From the NCBI GenBank assembly GCA_903882935.1, contig CAIRZB010000091.1, positions 1 to 53,185 of the forward strand: a stretch of DNA of 53,185 bases, in the 5' to 3' direction. A model generated the notes under the pieces. The model saw only the letters and a list, made by a program, of their open reading frames with translations. It had not been told where the DNA came from and did no database searches. The DNA comes from an uncultured Parafilimonas sp. (GTDB lineage: Bacteria > Bacteroidota > Bacteroidia > Chitinophagales > Chitinophagaceae). Positions 27,089 through 35,989 of the stretch are shown here, one piece after another (the stretch's first letter is position 1; every line of letters starts with the position of its first letter). The position numbers and the translations under genes were made by a program.

Positions 27089-27430
27089 GTTGTTTTATCG
27101 CTAAATATTCCGAGTTGCACCAGCCTTTGCGCCAGATGCGGCTCAATTTATGAAAAATTGAGAAAAGGGGGCAATAAATGGAGGGAGGAAAGCAACATGC
27201 TTTTTAGCTTTGCCTAAAGCAACACTCGCGAGTAAAGTAATGAACAACATCTGGTACTAAGCCATCGAAAAGCTCCTACAACTTTTTTGTCTTCTTGCTA
27301 AACAATCAGGCCCGCATTCTACCCAGCAGTCAACCGGGTTGTCAAGTTTGAACATCTACGCATATCCTAATGTACTTGTAGCCAATAATTCTTTTTCCAA
27401 TATATACTTGCTTTAAAGCGTTTAAACAAC
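27089..27430. other. Spacer upstream of the DUF1016 gene
   Basis: About 340 bp without a supportable gene. A small hairpin (CTCAATTT, ATGA, AAATTGAG type) lies near 27142-27162. It should contain the DUF1016 promoter on the minus strand and the end of the peptidase-MBL transcript. Confidence 0.4.
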
Positions 27431-28861
27431 CTAACCCTTAACAGTGTAACTAACGAATGCGGCCTTATCATCAATATTGGCGAATAAGCTTCCCCATTTT
27501 TTTTGAACCTCCGGCAGTTTGGGGTCGCAATCGGGCTCGTATTTGCCGTCCATACGCAGTATGCGAAAATTGGTTTGTTGCTTTAAATGTTTGTAAAGGT
27601 TGGCCGCTGGCATTTTCCACCCATTGGGCTTGGTAATATTGGGGTCGCTGTTATCTACCGATATCATCGCTGCCAAGTCGGGGTTGGTCATTTTTTCAAG
27701 GTATTCGGGCAATGTTGCATTATGGCTGGCATGGTGCCCTACTTTGTAAAACACTGTTTTTTGCAACAGGCTGTCCAATGATATTGCTGGGTTGTTCCAT
27801 TGTATGGTTTTCCACGACAGCCAGTTACCGGTTTGGGCATCCCCCACAAACAGCAGCACTTTTTTCGACTCTACCAACTCAAAGGCCAACACAAGGCTGC
27901 TGTTGTTGGTATACGTGTCAAGGTAAAGGGCCAGTTGTTCAGCCTGGTCAAGCCATTCCTGGTCTATTGTTTTCCAATGGTTTTCTTTCTTTTTATAGGC
28001 GCTGTTCATAAATTCATCATCCGTTAAAGACCTGGTAAACTTCTTGTCAAACGGAAAAAAACCTTCTTCTGCTAATGTTTGGCCGTCGTCAAAATTAGTA
28101 AGGGCCGAGTGCAGCCCGTCGGCAACATTTGCTGCGGCAGTAAGCTTGCTTTCGTACGACTCGCCTTTGCCCGGGTTGATATCAAAAAGCAGGTCATTAT
28201 CCCTTGGCGGCCCCAGCACATACACCTTTACGGCACCGGGTGCAAGGCCGGGCAGGTCTAAGATTTGGCCTGGCGAAAGATAGCTTACTTTTTTGCCCAG
28301 CGATTTAAGGTTATTTATGCCGTCCTGCGGTACCGCAGGAGAGCTGTCTGCGGTAGCGGCTGCAAGGCCATAAAAACCGAGCACATCATTTATATGGTCG
28401 GCTGCCGATGGTTCCCCAACCGTATTGGTAAGCCCAGCTGTGGCCATGGCAGGCAGCAGCGCACTTATTTTCTGCAATTTGTCAACCAGCTTACGCTGCC
28501 CTTTGGCTATAAGGGTAGCTTTTTCATCGTTGGGGTCATCCAGCCAGCTAAGCCAAACTTCTTTCATGCCAATTTCTGCAAAAATATCTTTTGCATGCAC
28601 AAAGCCCGAAAGGTGGTCGTTGTGTTGGTGCGTGCCAACCACCACATCAAAGGGTGCCGGCCCACCACCCGCCATTTTTTGCTGGGTTTTAATGTCCGCA
28701 GCCACTGCCTTCATGCGCTCAACAGAGGGGCCGCCATTGCGGAAAGAGCCGCAATCAATCAACACGCTGCTGGTGGCGGTGCCATCCGTAAAATGGATAA
28801 GGAAGCAATCGCCCAACTCCCCAACCCTGTACATTTTTATGTTAACATCTATCTTTGCCAT
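27431..28861 (-). CDS. MBL-fold metallo-hydrolase (ComEC/Rec2-like)
   Basis: A 476-aa protein with the metallo-beta-lactamase zinc motif GTH78-QHND-HL (HxHxDH at 78-83), a later metal-ligand Asp in LLFVGDAQTGNW, and a His motif KVGHHASHNAT. There is no signal peptide, so it is probably cytoplasmic. The order resembles the hydrolase domain of ComEC-type proteins, which can act on nucleic acid, but the protein has large insertions. Substrate unknown. It begins 6 bp after the stop of the zinc-peptidase gene, so the two are likely co-translated; the peptidase is first. Confidence 0.88.
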   Translation of the reverse strand: MAKIDVNIKMYRVGELGDCFLIHFTDGTATSSVLIDCGSFRNGGPSVERMKAVAADIKTQQKMAGGGPAPFDVVVGTHQHNDHLSGFVHAKDIFAEIGMKEVWLSWLDDPNDEKATLIAKGQRKLVDKLQKISALLPAMATAGLTNTVGEPSAADHINDVLGFYGLAAATADSSPAVPQDGINNLKSLGKKVSYLSPGQILDLPGLAPGAVKVYVLGPPRDNDLLFDINPGKGESYESKLTAAANVADGLHSALTNFDDGQTLAEEGFFPFDKKFTRSLTDDEFMNSAYKKKENHWKTIDQEWLDQAEQLALYLDTYTNNSSLVLAFELVESKKVLLFVGDAQTGNWLSWKTIQWNNPAISLDSLLQKTVFYKVGHHASHNATLPEYLEKMTNPDLAAMISVDNSDPNITKPNGWKMPAANLYKHLKQQTNFRILRMDGKYEPDCDPKLPEVQKKWGSLFANIDDKAAFVSYTVKG

Positions 28862-28867
28862 AACGGA

Positions 28868-30796
28868 TTAATGAAAATGAAGGTGAGCAAAATTGATATT
28901 TTCGAAGCCGGTGTTGTTGCCGTACATCGAATCGGTAAACGATGCATCCTGCCCGGCAGTACTGTTTAACTGGTAAGCCAACTGTGCCAAAAAGCGGGCA
29001 TTGCTGCCAATATGTTTGGTTATTACATAACTCAGTTTAAAATCTTTTGAACTATCAAAGATGATTGTTGAACCGCCACGGAATTTTACTGGCTGGGTCT
29101 GCCCGTTGCCTTGGTCAACCTCTACCGTAATAGATTGTGTAATGGTTACAATAACCTGCTCAAGCACCAAACCATCGTTGCCCACCCTGTAGGCCGGCCT
29201 AACCTTATGTATTTCAATGGGAGTGTCCACTTTCGGGTTTTTGTAAATTACCGTACCGGTATGGTCTTTAAAAACGATACTTTTAGTACCCAGCCCCAGC
29301 TTATCAAGCAGGTCGCCCCATTCATCGCCGAGTACTGCGCTTTTTTCATTCACCATTAAATGGTGCAGATCCCGTTGAATATCCTGCGATTTTTGCCAAA
29401 CCTCGTGTCTGTTACTGATGCTGTTAAGGTCGCGCACCCTGGTTTTTAAAAAAGCCGCCAGGGCATCCATCGCTTTTTCCTGTTTTTCTGACAGGTCGGG
29501 TGCCGACCACTGCAGGCTTTCTTCAGACAGCGTGGTTACATTGCCGGGAAAAATGCCCCAGCTTCTAAAGGCATCTATCAACGCCACCCGGTAAATTTTT
29601 TCATCGCTTTTGGCAAATTCAATATCTGCTGTAATAAGGGCGCGCAGATAGTCGCCATAATTAATATCAACAGGCGGGCAGTAATCCAGTGCACGTATGG
29701 CAACGTTCAGTAGGTGTTCTGCTATGTGGCAAATTTCTTCGGCCAGCCTTTGGGCAAGGTCTGGGTGTATGGCGCCTTGGGGTAAAACACCCGTTCCGTT
29801 GGTGGCAATCCTAAAAAGATCCGCAGTTCTATAGTTGTATACTTTAATGAGGGCATCAAAAAAAGTTGCCACTAAAACAGAGCCACGTTCATGGCATTCT
29901 GCTTTGGATTGGTACAGGGTTGCATCTGGTTTGCGCCGCTCCCATTGTCCGTCGTCGTTGCGCTGGCCTATGGCACTGCGTAACGCACCCCTTCCGTTAG
30001 CCAATGCTGACCCCAATTGGGTTGCCAATTCGCCCAAAACAGTAAAATGATCAAGGCTGCCCTGTGCGTTAGATAACTGTTTAACCACCAAATCTGTAAT
30101 GGTGAACCGCTGCAACAAGGCAATAATATCTGCAAACCCTTCGTGAAAAGCAGCAACATCCCTGTTGGTATCTTCCATATAACGGGGGTGGATACTGTCA
30201 AGTAGGGAATGGGTTACCTCGTGCGCAATAATATCTGGCGAGAGGCAGCTGAATACGGCGCCACCGGGAAAGTTGGTACCCTGTATTTGCAGGGATGCTT
30301 TAAAATACCCAAATAGGATGGCTTTTTTATCCCTGTGGTAATAGGCATTCGCTGCGCGGAATGCATGGGGGTAGAGCCTTATTTTTCCAACGTATTCATT
30401 CCTTACAAATTTATCGTTTTCGTATACCGCCCTTGGTGCCCAAATAAGTTTTCTGCCCAATGATTGTTCAAAATGCATCAGCGTTTTCATGGCGATGGTG
30501 TACACAAATTGCTGATGAAACTGTGGGTTGCCTTCGCTGGGTTTCAACCCGTTTTGCGAAAGCACCTCAATAGCATTAAGATTAACGGGGGCGTAATAAC
30601 AATTACTTGGCGGGTCAATATCTATCACTTCAAAATACTCACCCACTGGGCCAGGTGTATCTTTTTGGTTTTCGTCTTGCAAATCCTCCCAACGTACCCG
30701 GTATACGGTATCGTTAATGGTCATGGTATCTAACTGGGTGGAAAAACCAGGGTCAAGGGTGTATCCTCGCAGGAAACGGTACACTTGTGTAGGCAT
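28868..30796 (-). CDS. Gluzincin-type zinc metallopeptidase-like protein
   Basis: A 642-aa protein with the zinc motif HEVTH (residues 192-196, in IIAHEVTHSLLDSIHP) and, about 23 residues later, a second-helix motif FHEGFADIIALL with the third zinc ligand Glu219. This is the HExxH..E gluzincin arrangement of thermolysin-like peptidases. No signal peptide is evident, which is unusual for that group. The C-terminal part (about 470-640) has no domain I can name. I chose ATG 30796 (MPTQVYRFLRGYTLDPGF) rather than 30919 because the upstream 41 residues look like untranslated leader. It is first in a two-gene operon with an MBL hydrolase. Confidence 0.85.
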   Translation of the reverse strand: MPTQVYRFLRGYTLDPGFSTQLDTMTINDTVYRVRWEDLQDENQKDTPGPVGEYFEVIDIDPPSNCYYAPVNLNAIEVLSQNGLKPSEGNPQFHQQFVYTIAMKTLMHFEQSLGRKLIWAPRAVYENDKFVRNEYVGKIRLYPHAFRAANAYYHRDKKAILFGYFKASLQIQGTNFPGGAVFSCLSPDIIAHEVTHSLLDSIHPRYMEDTNRDVAAFHEGFADIIALLQRFTITDLVVKQLSNAQGSLDHFTVLGELATQLGSALANGRGALRSAIGQRNDDGQWERRKPDATLYQSKAECHERGSVLVATFFDALIKVYNYRTADLFRIATNGTGVLPQGAIHPDLAQRLAEEICHIAEHLLNVAIRALDYCPPVDINYGDYLRALITADIEFAKSDEKIYRVALIDAFRSWGIFPGNVTTLSEESLQWSAPDLSEKQEKAMDALAAFLKTRVRDLNSISNRHEVWQKSQDIQRDLHHLMVNEKSAVLGDEWGDLLDKLGLGTKSIVFKDHTGTVIYKNPKVDTPIEIHKVRPAYRVGNDGLVLEQVIVTITQSITVEVDQGNGQTQPVKFRGGSTIIFDSSKDFKLSYVITKHIGSNARFLAQLAYQLNSTAGQDASFTDSMYGNNTGFENINFAHLHFH

Positions 30797-31056
30797 AACT
30801 ATATGGCTTTTTTTAAGCGAACGTTTTACGGTAGCGGTAACAATATAATAAAAGGAATTGGAGTTTGCAAGCAATTGGATAAAAATATATTTGCGGAGTA
30901 TGCGACAACTACGCAGCAATGGTGATGGGCTTGGTTTAGTACCAGTAACACTTTTTTTCTACTTCGTTAGTATCGTTACCCCATAAACCCTTCACCTTCC
31001 CCACCTGACATTAGTAACGTACAACCACCCCCATCCCCCAAAACCTTCCGAAATTA

Positions 31057-31361
31057 GTGGGAAAAACATTTTACATTATGGCCGTCGTTTGGCTAATGTA
31101 TATTAAGGATTTAATGCATAATCCCAGTAAAATACACCGTGGGTGGGCAAGCCCATGCGCTTTTGTGCAGCTAGTGTTAACGGCAGTTGCCAGCACCCCA
31201 CAAGCCATATTTGTTTTATTGTCCATTTTTGGGTGTATCATTTTTTGCCCCAAACCCTTTGTGGTATTGGGTTGTAATGTTTGCAGGTTTGTAGCAAATA
31301 ATTGCAGTGTTTTTACAAACCGGGTTTTATTGAAACCCTTTGTGGTAAAGGGTTTGGATGC
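31057..31361. other. Repeat-rich spacer between divergent region and SMP-30 gene
   Basis: About 300 bp rich in short inverted repeats, such as AAACCCTTT, loop GTGGT, AAAGGGTTT (31333-31355). Long frames cross it on both strands, but they are generated by the repeats and by the neighbouring gene. No real gene supported. Confidence 0.5.
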
Positions 31362-31515
31362 TTTCCCGTTTTGGGATGAGACACCCCAAAGCGGTGTCGC
31401 ATATTGTCTCGCTTTTAGCCCTAAACCCAATTGGGCAGAGGGTTGCCGCATTTTCCCATCGTGGGAAATGTTACACCCTACATGTGGTGTCGCAAACTGT
31501 CTCAACGCAATAGGG
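31362..31515. repeat. Two copies of a ~91-bp hairpin module
   Basis: Each copy has a palindrome (TTTCCCGTTTTGGGA, or the perfect TTTCCCA, TCG, TGGGAAA at 31452-31468), then ACACC..GGTGTCGCA and TGTCTC. GAGACACC pairs with GGTGTC and GTCTC. The second copy ends 13 bp before the stop of the SMP-30 gene, which is on the other strand. Confidence 0.65.
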
Positions 31516-31527
31516 TTTGGTGCTGGG

Positions 31528-32439
31528 CTATTCTATCCCGCGCACATGCATACGTACGGTGTACACCGCTTCGCTGGCGGTAATAAACAGCAGCTTTTTG
31601 TCTTTGCCGCCAAAGCAAATATTGCTGGTCCATTTTTCGGGTATGTCAATGTGCGCTATTTTTTGGCCAGCGGGGTTGTAAATGGCAACGCCGTTGTTGG
31701 TAAGGTAAATGTTGCCGCGTTCGTCAATCGTCATGCCGTCGCTGGCTTCGGGCGCAAAAAGCTGTTTATTGGTCAGGCTGCCGTTGGGGGCAATGTTGTA
31801 GCGGTAGGTTTTCCAATCGCCCATGTCGGCCACATACAGGTATTTGCCGTCGGGGGTGCCTACGATGCCGTTGGGCTTTTTAACGGTGGTGTCGGCCAAT
31901 TGCGCTTGGTGTTTGCCGGGGGCGAGGTAGTACAGTTTTTCGCCGGGTATAGCAGGGTCGGGGGCCTTTCGCTCCCAGTAATCCCGCTGAAAGTAGGGGT
32001 CGGTAAAGTAAATGCCGCCGCCGGGTGCAATCCACAAATCGTTGGGGCCGTTCAGCAGGTGGCCCTGGTAATCTTTCAACAGCACGGTTATTTTACGGTT
32101 GGGGCTAATGCTCCACAACTGGTCGTGCTCGTCGGCACAGGTAACAAGGTTGCCCTTGGCATCAAAATACATGCCGTTGGAGCGGCCTGCGCTGTCCATA
32201 AAAACAGAGAGCTTCCCATCAACATCATATTCCCAAATTTTGTTATTGGGCTGGTCTGTGAAAAATATATTGCCTTTTTTATCCACGGCGGGCCCTTCGG
32301 TAAAAGTAAACTGACGGGCTACGAGCATGGCTTTGACACTACTGTCAAACAAAGGCTCCTGGGCGTTGGCCCGGCCGAAAACAAGAGTGGTGAGCAACGC
32401 GAACATGCAGCCAGGCAGCAACGCGGAATGTTTTTTCAT
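31528..32439 (-). CDS. SMP-30/gluconolactonase/LRE-family protein, exported
   Basis: A 303-aa protein with a signal peptide (LLPGCMFALLTTLVFGRANAQ) and a six-bladed beta-propeller of SMP-30/gluconolactonase type: FTEGPAVDKKGNIFFTDQPN, NGMYFDAKGNLVTCAD, GPNDLWIAPGGGIYFTDPYF, PNGIVGTPDGKYLYVADMG. The Glu, Asn and Asp metal ligands of the family can be placed in EGP, NDL and VADM-like positions. It probably hydrolyses a sugar lactone or ester in the periplasm. ATG 32439 was chosen because it precedes the signal peptide directly. Transcribed alone. Confidence 0.9.
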   Translation of the reverse strand: MKKHSALLPGCMFALLTTLVFGRANAQEPLFDSSVKAMLVARQFTFTEGPAVDKKGNIFFTDQPNNKIWEYDVDGKLSVFMDSAGRSNGMYFDAKGNLVTCADEHDQLWSISPNRKITVLLKDYQGHLLNGPNDLWIAPGGGIYFTDPYFQRDYWERKAPDPAIPGEKLYYLAPGKHQAQLADTTVKKPNGIVGTPDGKYLYVADMGDWKTYRYNIAPNGSLTNKQLFAPEASDGMTIDERGNIYLTNNGVAIYNPAGQKIAHIDIPEKWTSNICFGGKDKKLLFITASEAVYTVRMHVRGIE

Positions 32440-32599
32440 ACTCGGCAAATAATCGTTTAAAGTAAAAATATTTGTATGCAATATAGCGCGTTAAATACAA
32501 ACACCCTTGTGCAGCGTTGTTCTAATATACTTTACTGGTATACTTGCAGCTTTGCTTTTTCGTTAACAGCTAATCAATTACTTTTAAACCTTAAACACA

Positions 32600-33256
32600 A
32601 TGTATATGCGGTTTGTTTTTTGTGCCATATTGCTTAGCTTAAGCACCGCCGGTTTTGCCCAAGATGACGATATGCCCGATTTTCGCAGTAAGCGAGACAA
32701 TCTGTTGAAAATGCAGGAGAAGGATTTGCAGGCGGATATTGCCACCTTTACCATGGCAGGCATTGATATTAGCAACGCCCGGCCACCCATAGCCAGCGTG
32801 CCCGTGCAGGACTTTGGCGATGATTTTTTAACCTTCGACAGCGGCAGCATACGAGTAACCATAAAATCAGCACCGTTTACCGTGGGCAAGCATAAAATGC
32901 AGTACGTTGACAAATACCTTGTGCGGATTGACATGAAGCCCTATTTTGGATCGTACAGTAAAGTACCCAAAAAATATATACAATCCATCAACGTGGTGGT
33001 TGACGGCGACACGGTGGCCATACCCGCCGCCGCCTATGCCGACCTGTACGAACCCGGCCTAACCTATGCCGGCAAGGGCGGTGAAAGCCGGTCGCTGGCC
33101 GGTGTGTATTACTCAGGCAACAAGCAAAGCCCCTACCGGACCGTTTACATTTACCTGCTTTGCAACGACGGCCTGGGCGGGTATGAGGTTACTTGGGTAA
33201 TACAGGATAAAAAGTATTTGCGCCGTGTGGTGGATGCGGGTATTTTGAAGAACTAA
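32600..33256 (+). CDS. Exported protein of unknown function
   Basis: A 218-aa protein with signal peptide (MRFVFCAILLSLSTAGFAQ) followed by an acidic mature start (DDDMPDF). The later part looks beta-rich (SIRVTIKSAPFTVGKHKMQY, TVYIYLLCNDGLGGYEVTWV). No family recognised. The start could be ATG 32600 or 32606. A periplasmic or surface location is likely. Confidence 0.8.
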   Translation: MYMRFVFCAILLSLSTAGFAQDDDMPDFRSKRDNLLKMQEKDLQADIATFTMAGIDISNARPPIASVPVQDFGDDFLTFDSGSIRVTIKSAPFTVGKHKMQYVDKYLVRIDMKPYFGSYSKVPKKYIQSINVVVDGDTVAIPAAAYADLYEPGLTYAGKGGESRSLAGVYYSGNKQSPYRTVYIYLLCNDGLGGYEVTWVIQDKKYLRRVVDAGILKN

Positions 33257-33580
33257 CTGGTTTTGTTGATGGTTGGTTTCGCAAAAATGCTGCGCCTTTT
33301 TTTTAGCCCCTGCGGGCATACAATAGCATTTTAGCAATACCCTTCGACTACATAAGGCGATAGTAATGCCTACTTTGGGCTTGTAAGGCTGCCGAGGTAT
33401 TTGGCAACCACTACCTTGTAAACTACCCTCGCAATCGTTGTTCCCTTTACAAGTTTGCTTCAATCAAACAGTATTCGTGTGGTTTTCTTTTGGTCGTATT
33501 GTCTGCATTTGGCGGCAGTTAGTAGCTCAGCCATTGTATTGTTGGGGTGTTAACCAACATTGCGAACAGCGTGTTGCTTT
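33257..33580. other. Spacer, nothing seen
   Basis: About 320 bp between convergent genes. Small frames on both strands have no signal or motif. Confidence 0.4.
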
Positions 33581-33616
33581 AAAAAAGAAAGGGGCCGACC
33601 TTTTTGGTCAGCCCCC
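33581..33616 (-). terminator. Intrinsic terminator of yidC
   Basis: On the minus strand a GC-rich hairpin (GGGGCTGACC, AAAAA, GGTCGGCCCC; one mismatch) is followed by TTTCTTTTTT. It lies about 80 bp after the yidC stop. Confidence 0.8.
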
Positions 33617-33697
33617 GTCATAAGAGTATCAATTCAATTTTACATAATCACCCAATAGCAATTTGTCTATTTTAAAATGGCAGAAGCTATTTTAAAA

Positions 33698-35563
33698 TTA
33701 TTTTTTGCCGCCTTGCTTATTTTTCAGCTCCTGCACTTTTTTCTGGGTTTCCACCACTTGTGCGTAACGTTCCTGAAACTTGCTTTGTGTTTTTGGTGCC
33801 TTGCGTTTTACTTCGATGGCCGCCAAAATTTTATCGTGGTTAATGATGTAGTTCTGTATCACAAACTGTAATGCTAGCGTGATAATGTTGGATACTGTAT
33901 AGTACCAAGTTAACGCCGATGGCAGTTTGTTAAACACAAAAAACAGGATGAAAGGGAATATGTACGGCATATACTTCATGGCAGCGGCGTTGGGGCCAGC
34001 CTGTTGGGGGGTGTTGCTCATGTTGTATATGGAGATTAAGAAGCTGGTTAAAATGGCTGTTAGCGTAAACAGGCCCACGTGGTCACCAATAACGGGCAGG
34101 TCGCCAAAATGGAACAACGCATCAAAGCTTGAAAGGTCTTTCACCCACAAAAAATGCACGCCGCGCAGGTTGATGTTAGAGTTAAAAAAGCTAAACAGCG
34201 CAAAAAATATCGGTATCTGCAACAATGCCGGTATACAACCGCCCAACGGGTTAACGCCAGCCTCGCGGAAAAGCTTCATCTGCTCCATGGCAAAAGCCTG
34301 CTGGTTGTCGCCAGTTTTGGCCTTTATTTTATCAAGTTCAGGGCGCAACACCTTCATTTTGGCACCACTTAAATAGCTGGTGTATGTTAATGGGGATGTT
34401 ACCAAGCGTATAAACAGTGTTAGCAACAAAATAGCCCAGCCCAAGTTGCCCACAATGCCGCTGAAAAAGCCAAACACCGGCATAATAACAAACCGGTTGA
34501 TGGGCCTTACAAACGAGTATAGGTCGCGGCCGAGGTTAACCATTTTAGCCATGTCTTCCACCGGCTGTTTGGAAAGGATGCTGTAGTCAGTCGGCCCAAA
34601 ATACAGTTGCAAGGGCACTGTTACATGGCTGCCTATTAAAGATTTGTTCTGCAGGTTAACGGTAACATCGCCCAATAATTGGGTGGTATCGGCGGCACGT
34701 TTCCATTGCAGGCTTCCGCCGGTAAAGGCAGTGCTGGGCTTGGTTATTATTGTGGTATTAAAAAACTGTTGCACTATGCCAACCCACTGTACAGGCTTTT
34801 CAAAACTATGGTCGTTTTTGCTGGATATGTAATCAAAGTTGTTGTCCTCGTAAAAGCAAATATTGCTTTGCTGCCTTTCATAGGTGGCACTTTTTTCATG
34901 TTGCTGTGGGTTCGCCTGCCACTGAAAATTAAAGATGCCTTGTGGTAGCAAGGTAGTAGCACCGTTCAAGTCAATATTCCAATCTATTAAATAGTCATTT
35001 GGCTTAATGGTGTAAAGGTGTGTAATGCCCTGCCCCGATGAATCAGCCAAGGTAAAGCTAACGGTTTGCGTGCCGTCTGCCGCGGTGGCAACCTTGCCCG
35101 GGGCAAAATACAACTCGGATGTTTGGTGGGTTGTTTTGCCGGTGCTTATAAGATACCCCATTGTGCCTTCTGGCCCGCCGGAAAGCACCACGTTGCTGTC
35201 GGCAACCGGGCTTTTAAAATTCTTAAGCTCCACGCTTTTCAGGCGGCCGCCTTTATTGGTAAAAGTGGCTTTAAACAGTTTGTTTTCCACCACGGTAAGG
35301 TCTTCGGTGCCAAGTATGGCAGTTTCAATGCTGGTGCCTGCTTTTGCGGCCAACCCTTTGTGGGCGGTATCGCCAGCCGCGGCGGCAATGCTTTGCACGG
35401 CAGCCGTACTGTCAGCCGCGCGTTTCATACGCACTATCCTAAGGGAGTCTTCTGTATGCTGTTGTATTTTAAGTGAGGCCTGTTGTTCCTTGCCTTGGTA
35501 CCACATAAAACCTACAACCAAAATGGCTATGAGTATAAAACCAATAACCGAGTTTTTATCCAT
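33698..35563 (-). CDS. yidC: YidC membrane protein insertase
   Basis: The 621-aa protein inserts and folds inner-membrane proteins, alone or with SecYEG. It starts MDKNSVIGFILIAILVVGFM (first transmembrane segment), followed by a large periplasmic domain with a beta fold (about 60-330), then the conserved 60-kDa IMP core: GWAILLLTLFIRLVTSPLT (membrane helix 2 with the positively charged groove Arg), the coiled cytosolic helices (KMKVLRPELDKIKAK), LGGCIPALLQIPIFFALF, and further helices. The end is Lys/Gln-rich, as in many homologues. ATG 35563 was chosen over 35569; both are in frame. It is a single gene, followed by a terminator. Confidence 0.97.
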   Translation of the reverse strand: MDKNSVIGFILIAILVVGFMWYQGKEQQASLKIQQHTEDSLRIVRMKRAADSTAAVQSIAAAAGDTAHKGLAAKAGTSIETAILGTEDLTVVENKLFKATFTNKGGRLKSVELKNFKSPVADSNVVLSGGPEGTMGYLISTGKTTHQTSELYFAPGKVATAADGTQTVSFTLADSSGQGITHLYTIKPNDYLIDWNIDLNGATTLLPQGIFNFQWQANPQQHEKSATYERQQSNICFYEDNNFDYISSKNDHSFEKPVQWVGIVQQFFNTTIITKPSTAFTGGSLQWKRAADTTQLLGDVTVNLQNKSLIGSHVTVPLQLYFGPTDYSILSKQPVEDMAKMVNLGRDLYSFVRPINRFVIMPVFGFFSGIVGNLGWAILLLTLFIRLVTSPLTYTSYLSGAKMKVLRPELDKIKAKTGDNQQAFAMEQMKLFREAGVNPLGGCIPALLQIPIFFALFSFFNSNINLRGVHFLWVKDLSSFDALFHFGDLPVIGDHVGLFTLTAILTSFLISIYNMSNTPQQAGPNAAAMKYMPYIFPFILFFVFNKLPSALTWYYTVSNIITLALQFVIQNYIINHDKILAAIEVKRKAPKTQSKFQERYAQVVETQKKVQELKNKQGGKK

Positions 35564-35599
35564 GTTCATATACAACAAAAAATTGAGCGGCAAAGGTAG

Positions 35600-35853
35600 G
35601 GGTTTGGAGTTTACAGTTTACAGTTTGTGGCCAACGGCACTTGGGGCAGGTTAAAGGCTGCAGGTTTCTGGTTACCGGTTACACGATGCAGGTTACAGGC
35701 TTTCTACCCACTAAGCCATTAGCCAATAAATTTATTCCAAATACCACACACCCACACACCGTATACCTTACACCGCATACCTTACGCCCTACACCGTATA
35801 CCTTACGCCCTACACCGCATACCTTACGCCCTACACCGTATACGTTACGCCTT
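35600..35853. repeat. Heptamer-phased repeat array upstream of yidC
   Basis: From 35647 to 35702 the sequence parses into CAGGTTA-like heptamers (CAGGTTA, AAGGCTG, CAGGTTT, CTGGTTA, CCGGTTA). From 35756 to 35853 it parses into a 21-bp unit of three heptamers (ACACCGT, ATACCTT, ACGCCCT) repeated about 4.7 times (full units from 35770, 35791, 35812, 35833). Frames through it are repeats, not genes. Confidence 0.8.
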
Positions 35854-35989
35854 GTACCTTTAACCCCCGACTCGTTAAAATGCAAATAAATTGCCCACCT
35901 GCATATACTTATTCCAATTATTCGGCGTTATTTTACCATTCCCGCCTAACCACTCATTTTTTACAAACCACAAATAATTAAGCTCTGTT

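Noticed and set aside
31057-32460. A 467-codon plus-strand frame
   Set aside because: It runs antisense to the SMP-30 gene, whose signal peptide and propeller motifs are on the minus strand, and starts in repeat-rich spacer.
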